Source of the DNA: Acetobacteraceae bacterium
GTDB taxonomy: Bacteria; Pseudomonadota; Alphaproteobacteria; Acetobacterales; Acetobacteraceae
Reading direction: 5' to 3'
DNA: 13,119 nucleotides
NCBI GenBank assembly: GCA_027311485.1
Contig: DAICYU010000005.1
Coordinates: 1-13,119 of the forward strand
This document shows, piece by piece, positions 1 to 8,540 of the stretch (within the stretch, counting starts at the first letter, position 1; each line of letters opens with the position of its first letter). The notes under the pieces are model-generated. The model did no database searches. It saw nothing but the letters and a program-made list of their open reading frames with translations, and had not been told where the DNA came from. The position numbers and the translations under genes were made by a program.

Positions 1-1063
1 ACGGCGTGTGCGGGATCAGCTTGAAATGCGCCAGCTCGCCATAGCGCAGCTCATGCATGATCTTGCCGGGTTCCGCGTCGCGGAAGTCATCGCGTTCCTT
101 GCACTGCCAGCGGCCCAGTATGTCCAGCGATCCGCGGGCGAATTCGGGATACACAAGTATATTCTGCAACGAGACGATAAGGCTGTCGCGGCCGAACGGC
201 GCCATGAACCATGGCAGCCCGGCCGCCGGCAGGAACACCATGTGGTCGGTGCCCTCCAGCGGCAGACGCAGTGCTGCCATGTCGTCGATCGCCTGATGAT
301 AGAAACGATGGAACTCATCGTTGCTGGTGTGCAGCTTCAGCACCGTGCGCCGCCAGTCCTCGTGCGCCTTGGCATGCGACGAATCCGCGGCATGTTCGGC
401 GCAGTCATGCGGAGCGTGGTAGCGCTTGTCGCCGTCGGCGAATTCATACAGCAGGCAGCAGTGCCAGGTGCCGCCGGGCGGTAGCTTGACCTCGAAGCTC
501 AGCCGCCCGTTGGCGAACACGGCGCGGGAATCGGTCCTGCCGACCGAAATCGCAACGGCACGATGGAAATCCACGTTGCGGTAGGTGGTGCGCAGCGTCT
601 GCCGAGCCTCCGACCATTCGGAATTGATGTGGCCGCGGCGGATGTCACGTTTGGACTTTACATCGAAGACATCAGCGAAATCGCTGCGAACGGCGATTTC
701 CAGATTGAACCGGATCGGCTTCTGACCGTGATTGGTGATATCCAGGTCTTCGTGGAGGCCCTGCCCCATCACTCGGGCCAGGCTGAAAGCGAGCGTCTGC
801 GCCTTGATCGGGCCGTCCTCGGTCAGGAACGCCTGATTGGTCAGAAAAATCCGCGCCGCATCGAAATTGACCGCGCCGCCATTCAGCAGGTCCCACGGCG
901 TGCCGTTCGCATACACCGACCATGCGCTGATCACCCTGGTATCAAAGAAATAAAGTCCCTTGTCGCTGGGCCAGTTGATCTGGCCGTCCGGCTCGGTCAC
1001 CAGAACAGTCATGGCCTGATGAATGGCGATCTGCGGCGGGCCGACCTGGACCTTGAAAGGCAT
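1..1063 (-). CDS. Glycogen-debranching-type amylo-alpha-1,6-glucosidase, N-terminal half (partial)
   Basis: The frame is open from an ATG at 1063 down to the left edge (354 codons), so the C-terminal part lies outside the window. Family members of this two-domain type are about 700 residues long, so roughly half is present. Residues 1-230 resemble the beta-rich N-terminal domain of bacterial glycogen debranching enzymes (GDE_N_bis type), including the stretch WPSDKGLYFFDTRVIS (31-46). After about residue 250 the (alpha/alpha)6 glycosidase domain begins, with PWFMAPFGRDSL (284-295) and EPGKIMHELRYGELAHFK (331-348), both typical of the amylo-alpha-1,6-glucosidase family. The expected role is hydrolysis of alpha-1,6 branch linkages or related oligosaccharides in the cytoplasm; the exact substrate is inferred. 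A GGAG lies 10 bases upstream of the start, and a minus-strand TATAAT lies at 1108-1103. It is divergent from the thioesterase gene. Confidence 0.87.
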   Translation of the reverse strand, partial: MPFKVQVGPPQIAIHQAMTVLVTEPDGQINWPSDKGLYFFDTRVISAWSVYANGTPWDLLNGGAVNFDAARIFLTNQAFLTEDGPIKAQTLAFSLARVMGQGLHEDLDITNHGQKPIRFNLEIAVRSDFADVFDVKSKRDIRRGHINSEWSEARQTLRTTYRNVDFHRAVAISVGRTDSRAVFANGRLSFEVKLPPGGTWHCCLLYEFADGDKRYHAPHDCAEHAADSSHAKAHEDWRRTVLKLHTSNDEFHRFYHQAIDDMAALRLPLEGTDHMVFLPAAGLPWFMAPFGRDSLIVSLQNILVYPEFARGSLDILGRWQCKERDDFRDAEPGKIMHELRYGELAHFKLIPHTP

Positions 1064-1080
1064 TCTTAGAAATCTCCGCG

Positions 1081-1131
1081 TTGGGAACCGCACGCCGTTT
1101 CTATTATAGTGGCGCGTTGGGCCGGTTCACG
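1081..1131. promoter_or_regulatory. Divergent promoter region with shared -10 hexamers
   Basis: The 75-base gap between two divergent genes holds overlapping -10-like sequences. On the minus strand, 1108-1103 reads TATAAT, a perfect sigma-70 -10 facing the glucosidase, though only a poor -35 (CGTGAA at 1131-1126) precedes it. On the plus strand, TTGGGA (1081-1086) and TATAGT (1105-1110) are 18 bases apart and face the thioesterase. If the plus-strand promoter is used, transcription would begin near 1117, which excludes the GTG at 1109 as that gene's start. Function is inferred from sequence only. Confidence 0.45.
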
Positions 1132-1138
1132 TGACAGG

Positions 1139-1576
1139 ATGGTAGGGTTGGACACACAGGATGCAACGTGGACTTTGGACCACATTCGCCAGCATATCGA
1201 GCAAGGTTTACCACTCGTACCGCTTTTCAACATCGATGTGATCGAGGCCAGTGCCGAACGCGGTGCGGTCCGGCTGACTGAAAACCCCCATGTGACGCGC
1301 CCAGGCGGCAGCATCGCCGGCCCGGTTCAGTTTGCGCTGGCCGACGTTGCTACCTACGCGCTGATCCTGGCGGCCCGGCGCGACGAAGCCGCAGTCACCG
1401 TTGACATGACCATCAACTTTCTCCGTCCGGCCATGCGGCTGCCGCTGCTGGCCGTCGCCACAACGCTGCGCGCCGGGCGCCGGCTGTTCACCGCCGAGGT
1501 GCGGATCACCGAGGAAGCCACCGGCCGCCTGATCTCCCACGCCAGCACCACATACGCGCTGTCGCAGGCCGAATAG
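1139..1576 (+). CDS. PaaI-family hotdog-fold acyl-CoA thioesterase
   Basis: This is a 145-residue protein, the usual length for single-domain PaaI/YbgC-like hotdog thioesterases. The diagnostic helix region is visible as PGGSIAGPVQFALAD (55-69), the counterpart of the HGG...LAD motif. It is followed by the strand VTVDMTINFLRPA (86-98), typical of the family. The likely activity is hydrolysis of an acyl- or aryl-CoA in the cytoplasm; the substrate cannot be read from the sequence. The start is uncertain. The ATG at 1139 is used here; a TTG at 1148 has better Shine-Dalgarno spacing (AGGA at 1136), and a GTG at 1109 is also in frame but overlaps the likely promoter. It is convergent with the iron-dependent dehydrogenase across a pair of palindromic repeats that may end both transcripts. 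Confidence 0.85.
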   Translation: MVGLDTQDATWTLDHIRQHIEQGLPLVPLFNIDVIEASAERGAVRLTENPHVTRPGGSIAGPVQFALADVATYALILAARRDEAAVTVDMTINFLRPAMRLPLLAVATTLRAGRRLFTAEVRITEEATGRLISHASTTYALSQAE

Positions 1577-1672
1577 AACCGGCGCGCCGCGCGGTTCGCA
1601 TGCGTCAACGAGACAATGTGTCAGACCGCTGTCGATACAGTCCAGGGCTGCGACCCGCCGCCCGGGGCGTGA

Positions 1673-1719
1673 TCGCATGATTCACGCCTTCCGGCTTTCA
1701 GCCTCAGGCGATCATGCTT
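1673..1719 (-). repeat. REP-like palindromic element, copy 1
   Basis: This 47-base unit is repeated exactly at 1737-1783. Read on the minus strand it forms nested stems: outer GCATGAT/ATCATGC, middle CGCCT/AGGCG, and inner GGCT/AGCC closed by a GAA loop. The flank at 1669-1685 is the exact reverse complement (17 bases) of 3071-3087 in copy 4, which ties the two pairs together. It lies between convergent genes and could act as a transcript-end hairpin for the thioesterase gene. No transposase is seen nearby. Confidence 0.85.
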
Positions 1720-1736
1720 CAAAAATCTTTGCTTTC

Positions 1737-1783
1737 TCGCATGATTCACGCCTTCCGGCTTTCAGCCTCAGGCGATCATGCTT
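1737..1783 (-). repeat. REP-like palindromic element, copy 2
   Basis: This is an exact 47-base duplicate of copy 1, in the same orientation, with a 17-base AT-rich spacer (period 64). Its right end supplies the last base of the TAA stop codon of the dehydrogenase gene (1785-1783), so the element directly abuts that coding region. As a strong hairpin immediately after the stop, it could terminate or stabilise the dehydrogenase mRNA; this role is inferred. Confidence 0.85.
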
Positions 1784-2943
1784 TAAGCGGCCAGCTCCAG
1801 AATCTCCCGCACGTCCGCCGGTCCGCCGATCGGGCGGGGATTGCGCGGCACCCACGGCGTGCCCATCGCATCGCGCGCGATCCTGTCGAACGCATCGGCG
1901 CCGATATTCACCGCCGACAGGCTGCGCGGCATGTCCAGTCCGGCAATGAAACGATCCAGCAGATCGCCCGCCGCAGCCTCCGGCTGGCCCATTGCCGCCG
2001 CCACCAGCGCCTGCCGAGCGGCGTTGGCGGGATGATTCCAGCGCATCACGGCCGGCAGCATGATGCAGGACGTATGCCCATGCGGCACGTCGAACACCGC
2101 GCCCAGGACGTAGCCGATGCCGTGGCTGGCCCCCATCGGCACGCCGCTGGCCAGCGGTCCCATCGACAGCCATGATCCCATCTGGCAGTCCAGCCTCGCG
2201 TCCAGATCGGCCGGGTTGGCCTTGACGCGCGCCAACCCGCTGGTCAGCAACGACAGGCCCCGCAACGCCTGCGCGTCGGCATAGTGGTTGGCCTCCTTCG
2301 AGCAGACGCCTTCCACACAGTGATCCACGGCGCGGATGCCGGTGGACAGGAACAACCATTCCGGCGTGTGCACGGTGATCGCGGGATCTAGGATCACCGC
2401 CGCCGGAATGATCCGGGGATGCCGGAAGAGTTCCTTCACCCGCGTCCGCTCATCGGTGACGCCGGCAATGCCGCTGAACTCCCCGGCGGACAGCGTTGTC
2501 GGCACGCTCACCTGCCGCACGGTCGGAGGATTAAGGCCGGGTGGCGGCGCGCCGTTTACCGCGCGCAGCGCGTCGATTGCCTCCAGTGTGCGAATATCGT
2601 TCGCCAGGCAAAGCTGCACCGCTTTCGCGGCATCGGTGATTGACCCGCCGCCGACCGTTACGATCAGATCCGTCTCGGCAGCGCGCGCCTGTTCCGCCGC
2701 GGCGATGACCGCGGACCGTGGCGAATGCGCCGGCATGGCGTCGAACACGCCGGCACACCGATTGCCCAGCGCCCGCCGCACCTGCTCGATCGCCTGCGTC
2801 TGCCGGTTCAGCGTGCCACTGACCATCAGGAACACGCGTTCTGCACCCAGGCGCGTTGCCTGTTCAGCAACCCCTTGCGCGGCTGGCACGCCGAAGCGCA
2901 CCTCCTCCATTTGCCCGAATACGACACGGCCGTTTGCCGGCAT
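1783..2943 (-). CDS. Iron-containing alcohol dehydrogenase family protein, maleylacetate reductase-like
   Basis: The protein is 386 residues, the normal size for group III metal-dependent dehydrogenases. The Rossmann-like half carries the dinucleotide motif GGGSITDAAKA (98-108) and PTT (148-150). The helical half carries the metal-site motifs GIRAVDHCVEG (202-212), GASHGIGY (271-278) and VPHGH (286-290), giving candidate ligands H208, H274 and H288. The first metal ligand, normally Asp four residues before H208, is Arg204 here. Maleylacetate reductases also lack this Asp. The likely reaction is NAD(P)H-dependent reduction of a keto or aldehyde substrate; maleylacetate to 3-oxoadipate is one candidate. 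The ATG at 2943 follows GAGGAGG with good spacing. It is bracketed by oppositely oriented REP-like pairs. The HAD gene lies upstream on the same strand but 177 bases away, with a possible terminator between them. Confidence 0.85.
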   Translation of the reverse strand: MPANGRVVFGQMEEVRFGVPAAQGVAEQATRLGAERVFLMVSGTLNRQTQAIEQVRRALGNRCAGVFDAMPAHSPRSAVIAAAEQARAAETDLIVTVGGGSITDAAKAVQLCLANDIRTLEAIDALRAVNGAPPPGLNPPTVRQVSVPTTLSAGEFSGIAGVTDERTRVKELFRHPRIIPAAVILDPAITVHTPEWLFLSTGIRAVDHCVEGVCSKEANHYADAQALRGLSLLTSGLARVKANPADLDARLDCQMGSWLSMGPLASGVPMGASHGIGYVLGAVFDVPHGHTSCIMLPAVMRWNHPANAARQALVAAAMGQPEAAAGDLLDRFIAGLDMPRSLSAVNIGADAFDRIARDAMGTPWVPRNPRPIGGPADVREILELAA

Positions 2944-2978
2944 GGCAGCCTCCTCTGCGTTTTCCGGGCAGCATACAG

Positions 2979-3026
2979 CGTGATCGGCCTGGGCGGAACG
3001 CCGGCAGGCCGTGAACCACGCGGTCA
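2979..3026 (+). repeat. REP-like palindromic element, copy 3
   Basis: This 48-base unit is repeated at 3039-3086 with five substitutions. The stem GGCCTG/CAGGCC encloses GGCG-GAA-CGCC, with outer CGTG/CACG. It has the same layout and the same GAA loop as copies 1 and 2 but in the opposite orientation, and the stem bases differ in pairs. It sits just upstream of the dehydrogenase start, about 35 bases from its ATG. Confidence 0.8.
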
Positions 3027-3038
3027 GGCCTGGTTCAC

Positions 3039-3086
3039 CGTGATCGGCCTGGGCGGAACGCCGACAGGCTGTGAATCATGCGATCA
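3039..3086 (+). repeat. REP-like palindromic element, copy 4
   Basis: This is the tandem partner of copy 3 (period 60). The inner stem GGCG-GAA-CGCC is intact and the middle stem is GGCCTG/CAGGCT with one wobble pair. The outer stem is CGTGAT/ATCATG, also with one wobble. Its right end (3071-3087) exactly matches the reverse complement of 1669-1685. Between copies 3 and 4, GTGAACCA (3011-3018) and TGGTTCAC (3031-3038) form a further perfect 8-base inverted repeat, so alternative pairing between the units is possible. Confidence 0.8.
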
Positions 3087-3097
3087 CATGGAAAGGC

Positions 3098-3114
3098 CCG
3101 CACGACCGGTGCGG
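3098..3114 (-). terminator. Possible hairpin terminator after the HAD phosphatase gene
   Basis: On the minus strand, 7 bases past the HAD stop, a perfect 6-base stem CCGCAC/GTGCGG with a 5-base loop is followed by GCCTTTCC. The T-run is short, so intrinsic termination would be weak. Copy 4 lies directly beyond and may add structure. Confidence 0.4.
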
Positions 3115-3120
3115 ACGGCG

Positions 3121-3786
3121 CTAACGGGCAAGCACCGAGTCCGCGTAACGGGCCAGCAGGTCGGCCGGGTCACGATAGATGGCGATGCAGCCGGCCTTCC
3201 GCAGATCGTCCTCGGCAAAGCCCCCGCACAGCAGCCCAATGGTGCGTATGCCCGCCTTGGCCGCGGCCTGCGCGTCATACGGCGTGTCGCCAATCACGAT
3301 GGCATCATGCGCCGCAACACCCGGCAGCCGTTGCAGCGCCGCCTGGAAAATATCCGGCTGCGGCTTGGATTGTTCCGCATCCTCGGACGTGGTGTGCGCT
3401 TCGACGAGGTCGCCGATATTGGCGACGCGCTTGTAGTGTTCCAGTTCATCCTGCTTGGAAGACGACGCCAACGCCACCCGTTTGCCGTCATGCAGAACGT
3501 GCTGAAACAAATCCCGCACCGCCGGAAACGGCCGCACCTGCTGCAGATAGCGATCCTTGAACAAGGCCGAGCGGTGGTGGTCGATGGCGGCACCGTGCTT
3601 GTCCAGTTCTTCCGGCGAAAGGAATACCGGCATCAGCTGGTCGCCGCCTTTGCCGATCTGGCCGCGGATGCTGCCAGTGTCAAAGTTGAAGCCAAAATCG
3701 GCGAAGGCTTCGTGCCAGGCACGAGCGTGCAGGTCGACGGAATCGACCAGCGTCCCGTCCACATCGAAAATAACGGCTTTGGGCAT
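3121..3786 (-). CDS. HAD-superfamily hydrolase (phosphoglycolate phosphatase / beta-phosphoglucomutase-like)
   Basis: This 221-residue protein has all four HAD motifs. Motif I is DVDGTLVDS (8-16) with nucleophile D8 and acid/base D10. Motif II is the Ser run at 108-110 (ALASSSK), motif III is Lys141 in SKPQPDIF, and motif IV is GDTPYD (166-171). The helical cap between motif I and about residue 85 marks it as subfamily I (Gph/PgmB-like). It probably hydrolyses a small phosphate ester in the cytoplasm; the substrate cannot be decided, and a mutase role is possible but less likely. The ATG at 3786 is preceded by AGGTGAG at good spacing. It is divergent from the 204-residue unknown gene, and the shared 175-base upstream region carries an SOS-like motif. 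Confidence 0.87.
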   Translation of the reverse strand: MPKAVIFDVDGTLVDSVDLHARAWHEAFADFGFNFDTGSIRGQIGKGGDQLMPVFLSPEELDKHGAAIDHHRSALFKDRYLQQVRPFPAVRDLFQHVLHDGKRVALASSSKQDELEHYKRVANIGDLVEAHTTSEDAEQSKPQPDIFQAALQRLPGVAAHDAIVIGDTPYDAQAAAKAGIRTIGLLCGGFAEDDLRKAGCIAIYRDPADLLARYADSVLAR

Positions 3787-3881
3787 GGATTTATCTCACC
3801 TCTGTCACTGCCCTCAACGCGGGCCGTCGACAAAGGTGCCGGCGGGGATTGCGCATTGGTTCGGCATGATCATCCACCTAC

Positions 3882-3896
3882 GTTCCTATTATGTTC
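3882..3896 (+). promoter_or_regulatory. Candidate LexA (SOS) operator, GTTC-N7-GTTC
   Basis: The bases GTTCCTATTATGTTC exactly match the direct-repeat LexA consensus GTTC-N7-GTTC known from alphaproteobacteria. The seven-base gap contains TATTAT (3887-3892), which could be a plus-strand -10, so a bound repressor would cover the promoter. The second GTTC also belongs to an inverted repeat, ATGTTC-TT-GAACAT (3891-3904). The site is 66 bases upstream of the 204-residue unknown gene and 96 bases from the HAD start. One exact match by chance in either orientation is plausible somewhere in 13 kb, but unlikely in a promoter gap. Confidence 0.5.
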
Positions 3897-3961
3897 TTGA
3901 ACATTCCCGGCACCTGATGTAAGAAGCACAAACGTTCCTGACGTACAAAAAGGCATCCGCC

Positions 3962-4576
3962 ATGCAGCCGATCATCGCACCTGCCCTGGAAAACATTTTG
4001 TCCTTCCTGGCGCCGCTGTTCCTGCAAGAAGCCGGTGATGACATCCGCTTGGCACGACAGGCCGCCAGCGAAACGTTGCAGTCGTATGGCGTCACCACCG
4101 ATCAACAGGTGCGGCTGGCCGCGTTGGCCATTGCGTTCAGCGTGCGCGCCTTGGATGCGCTCAGCCGGGCGGCGACGCCGGGGCTGGATGTGAAGGCAGT
4201 GCTGCGGCTGAACGGCAGCGCCAATGCGCTGAACCGGGCGGCGCTGCAGTGCCAGAAAGCCCTGGACCGGTTGCGGACGGGCCGTTCCACGGAAGAAGTG
4301 GGCGGTTTCGCCGCAGAACCGGTCATGATGCCGGACTCCAGTCAGATGCCCGATCTGCTCGCCTTTGTCCGTAACGCGATCGGGACGGGCCTTGGAACCC
4401 GAAGCGGCCTTGCGGCGCCCGTTCCCGGGATCGGACTGTCGCGCCAGCAGCGCCGCTCCGCCGAACGCCGTGCTGAAAAGGCGACGCGGCGAGAGCAGGA
4501 AGCGGCCCTGCGCACCGACCGCATTGCGGCACGGGCGGCACAATCCGTGGGATCACCCGCAATCCTGCCGGCTTGA
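3962..4576 (+). CDS. Unrecognised 204-residue helical protein
   Basis: I do not recognise a characterised family. Residues 1-105 are predicted mostly helical, including QEAGDDIRLARQAASETLQ (22-40) and a hydrophobic helix LAALAIAFSVRALDALS (52-68), without clear transmembrane character. Residues 106-155 look like a flexible linker with Pro, Gly and Ser. Residues 159-195 (LSRQQRRSAERRAEKATRRE and onward) form a highly basic helix rich in Arg, Ala and Glu that could bind nucleic acid or form a coiled coil. There is no signal peptide. The ATG at 3962 follows AAAGG at a workable distance. The gene stands alone on its strand, behind a putative SOS operator. Third-position GC is high, so it is very likely coding. 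A role in the DNA-damage response is only inferred from the operator. Confidence 0.75.
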   Translation: MQPIIAPALENILSFLAPLFLQEAGDDIRLARQAASETLQSYGVTTDQQVRLAALAIAFSVRALDALSRAATPGLDVKAVLRLNGSANALNRAALQCQKALDRLRTGRSTEEVGGFAAEPVMMPDSSQMPDLLAFVRNAIGTGLGTRSGLAAPVPGIGLSRQQRRSAERRAEKATRREQEAALRTDRIAARAAQSVGSPAILPA

Positions 4577-4584
4577 CGCAACGG

Positions 4585-4635
4585 CGGTCAACGCCAGCTT
4601 CGCTTCGTAATATCGGGGGGCGCTTGCGTTGACCG
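4585..4635. repeat. 10-base inverted repeat (hairpin) between two plus-strand genes
   Basis: CGGTCAACGC (4585-4594) and GCGTTGACCG (4626-4635) are perfect reverse complements, extended inward by AGC/GCT after one mismatch. The loop is about 31 bases. It starts 8 bases after the stop of the 204-residue gene. No T-run follows, so it is a poor intrinsic terminator; an mRNA 3' stabilising hairpin or an operator is possible. The remaining gap to 4708 is GC-rich with no other feature seen. Confidence 0.5.
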
Positions 4636-4708
4636 GTAAACGCGGGGTTGGCGCGGCGGCCGCGCGCAAAGTCAAGCGTACACAACTGATGCCGGTGCGA
4701 GGCAGTCC

Positions 4709-4867
4709 ATGCGGAAAAAGTCCGATTTGCCGACAAAGATATGCGCAACCTGCGGGCGGTCGTTTGTATGGCGCAAAAAATGGAAGCAGGTCTGGGATGA
4801 AGTAAAATACTGCTCCGATCGCTGCCGCCACGAACGAAAACAGACCATTTCAGCGGAAACCCGGTGA
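4709..4867 (+). CDS. Small DUF2256 zinc-ribbon protein
   Basis: This 52-residue protein begins MRKKSDLPTKICATCGR. It carries two Cys pairs, C12-x2-C15 and C35-x3-C39, plus the family-diagnostic WRKKW (21-25) and WDEVKYCSDRCR (29-40). That pattern is the conserved core of DUF2256, whose members are about 40-60 residues. The four Cys residues probably bind one zinc ion. The molecular role of the family is unknown; from memory, homologues often sit near cryptochrome/photolyase-related genes, but none is seen here. The ATG at 4709 follows GAGG with 7-base spacing. It is short, so gene callers with a length cutoff can miss it. Confidence 0.88.
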   Translation: MRKKSDLPTKICATCGRSFVWRKKWKQVWDEVKYCSDRCRHERKQTISAETR

Positions 4868-4955
4868 GCGGTGGAGCACGGCCTATGCCACTTCGCCGCA
4901 ACCGTCAATGCCGTGGCATCGTTCCATTATATATAAGCAGCCATCGGAATAAGAA

Positions 4956-4982
4956 ACGCCGACGGGAACAACCCGCCGGCGT
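4956..4982 (-). terminator. Probable intrinsic terminator for acnA
   Basis: On the minus strand an 11-base stem ACGCCGGCGGG/CCCGTCGGCGT with one mismatch and a 5-base loop is followed by TTTCTTATT. It lies about 125 bases past the acnA stop. On the plus strand no T-run follows, so it should work toward acnA only. The rest of the 240-base gap (4868-5107) holds an AT-rich stretch (4925-4937) and no gene that I can support. Confidence 0.6.
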
Positions 4983-5107
4983 CAATCGTGTCGCCCGCCC
5001 CTCTCGGTCGCCGGCCATCTGAGGCATGACGGCCAAACCAGGATCACAGAGGCGGCAGGGCAGCGGACCGGTTGCGATAGTGCACCGGCCCGCCAAAGCC
5101 GTTTGGA

Positions 5108-7801
<2,694 letters not shown>

Positions 7802-7946
7802 GCGCCTTGTTCGCTCCGGCTTACGGAGTGCCTTCCGTTGTGGCGACGTGGGGTGGAGTGCACGCCGCTGATGAAATATTCACGACGGCGGGCTTTAACC
7901 ACACCGGCCGGTGATCGTCCACCGGCCTCGCGACGTAGGGATCGAT

Positions 7947-8540
7947 GTGCTGACTGTGCAAGAAGCCGCGGTGTTCCGCGGCGAAACCCTGGTGCTGAGG
8001 GATATCTCCTTCACCATCCCGGCCGGCGGCGCCCTGGTGCTGGCCGGCCCGAACGGATCAGGCAAATCCACCTTGCTGCGCCTGCTCGCCGGGCTGGTCC
8101 GCCCGGTCGCCGGCCAGGTGCTGTGGGATGGGCAGGACGCGCTGGCCGACCTTGCCGACCATGGCGCCCGAGTCGCCTATCTGGGCCACCAGGACGCCAT
8201 CAAGCTGGGCCTGACCGTCGCCGAAAACCTGCACTTCGCCGCCGCCATCTCCGGCGGTTCGGTGGCGGACGCGCTGCAGGCGCTGAACCTGTCGCCGCTG
8301 GCCGAACTTCCCGCGCGCATGCTGTCCGCCGGGCAGAAACGGCGCCTGGCGCTGTCGCGGCTGGCCCTGTCCCGCGCCGCGCTCTGGCTGCTGGATGAGC
8401 CGACCCTGGGCCTCGACACCGCGTCGATCGAACGGTTCGGCACCCTGCTGTCCGCACATCGCGCCAAGGGCGGCATCGTCGTGGCCGCCACCCACGTGCC
8501 CCTGCCGATGGCGGACACCGCCGAATTCCGGCTGCACTGA
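7947..8540 (+). CDS. ccmA: Haem exporter ABC transporter, ATP-binding subunit CcmA
   Basis: This is a single ABC ATPase domain of 197 residues, as expected for CcmA. It shows Walker A GPNGSGKST (34-42), signature LSAGQKRR (126-133), Walker B LWLLDEP (146-152) and the switch His in AATHV near the C-terminus. CcmA with CcmB belongs to the CcmABCD complex of system I cytochrome c maturation, which drives release of haem-loaded CcmE at the inner membrane. The GTG at 7947 is chosen because AGGGA precedes it at suitable spacing and the protein then starts MLTVQEAAVFRGE, as family members do. An in-frame GTG at 7911 would add 12 residues. The stop overlaps the ccmB start by one base (TGATG), which implies translational coupling. 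The next gene downstream of the pair is not ccmC. Confidence 0.93.
   Translation: MLTVQEAAVFRGETLVLRDISFTIPAGGALVLAGPNGSGKSTLLRLLAGLVRPVAGQVLWDGQDALADLADHGARVAYLGHQDAIKLGLTVAENLHFAAAISGGSVADALQALNLSPLAELPARMLSAGQKRRLALSRLALSRAALWLLDEPTLGLDTASIERFGTLLSAHRAKGGIVVAATHVPLPMADTAEFRLH

Noticed and set aside
1673..1783. CRISPR array, because of exact repeats with a short spacer
   Set aside because: There are only two units, the repeats are 47 bases with strong nested palindromes and the spacer is only 17 bases; no cas gene is present. A REP-like pair fits better.
1712..2359. Minus-strand 215-codon frame inside the dehydrogenase gene
   Set aside because: It is in a different frame of a gene whose family motifs are all in the 1783-2943 frame; the product is Gly/Arg-rich with no recognisable fold.
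2725..3900. A 391-codon plus-strand open frame across the dehydrogenase start, the REP-like pair and the HAD gene
   Set aside because: It is antisense to two well-supported genes and crosses the noncoding repeats; its product matches no family and is a by-product of high GC content.
4868..5107. Small open frames in the gap between the DUF2256 gene and acnA
   Set aside because: They lack a convincing start and ribosome site, have unlikely amino-acid composition, and overlap the probable acnA terminator.
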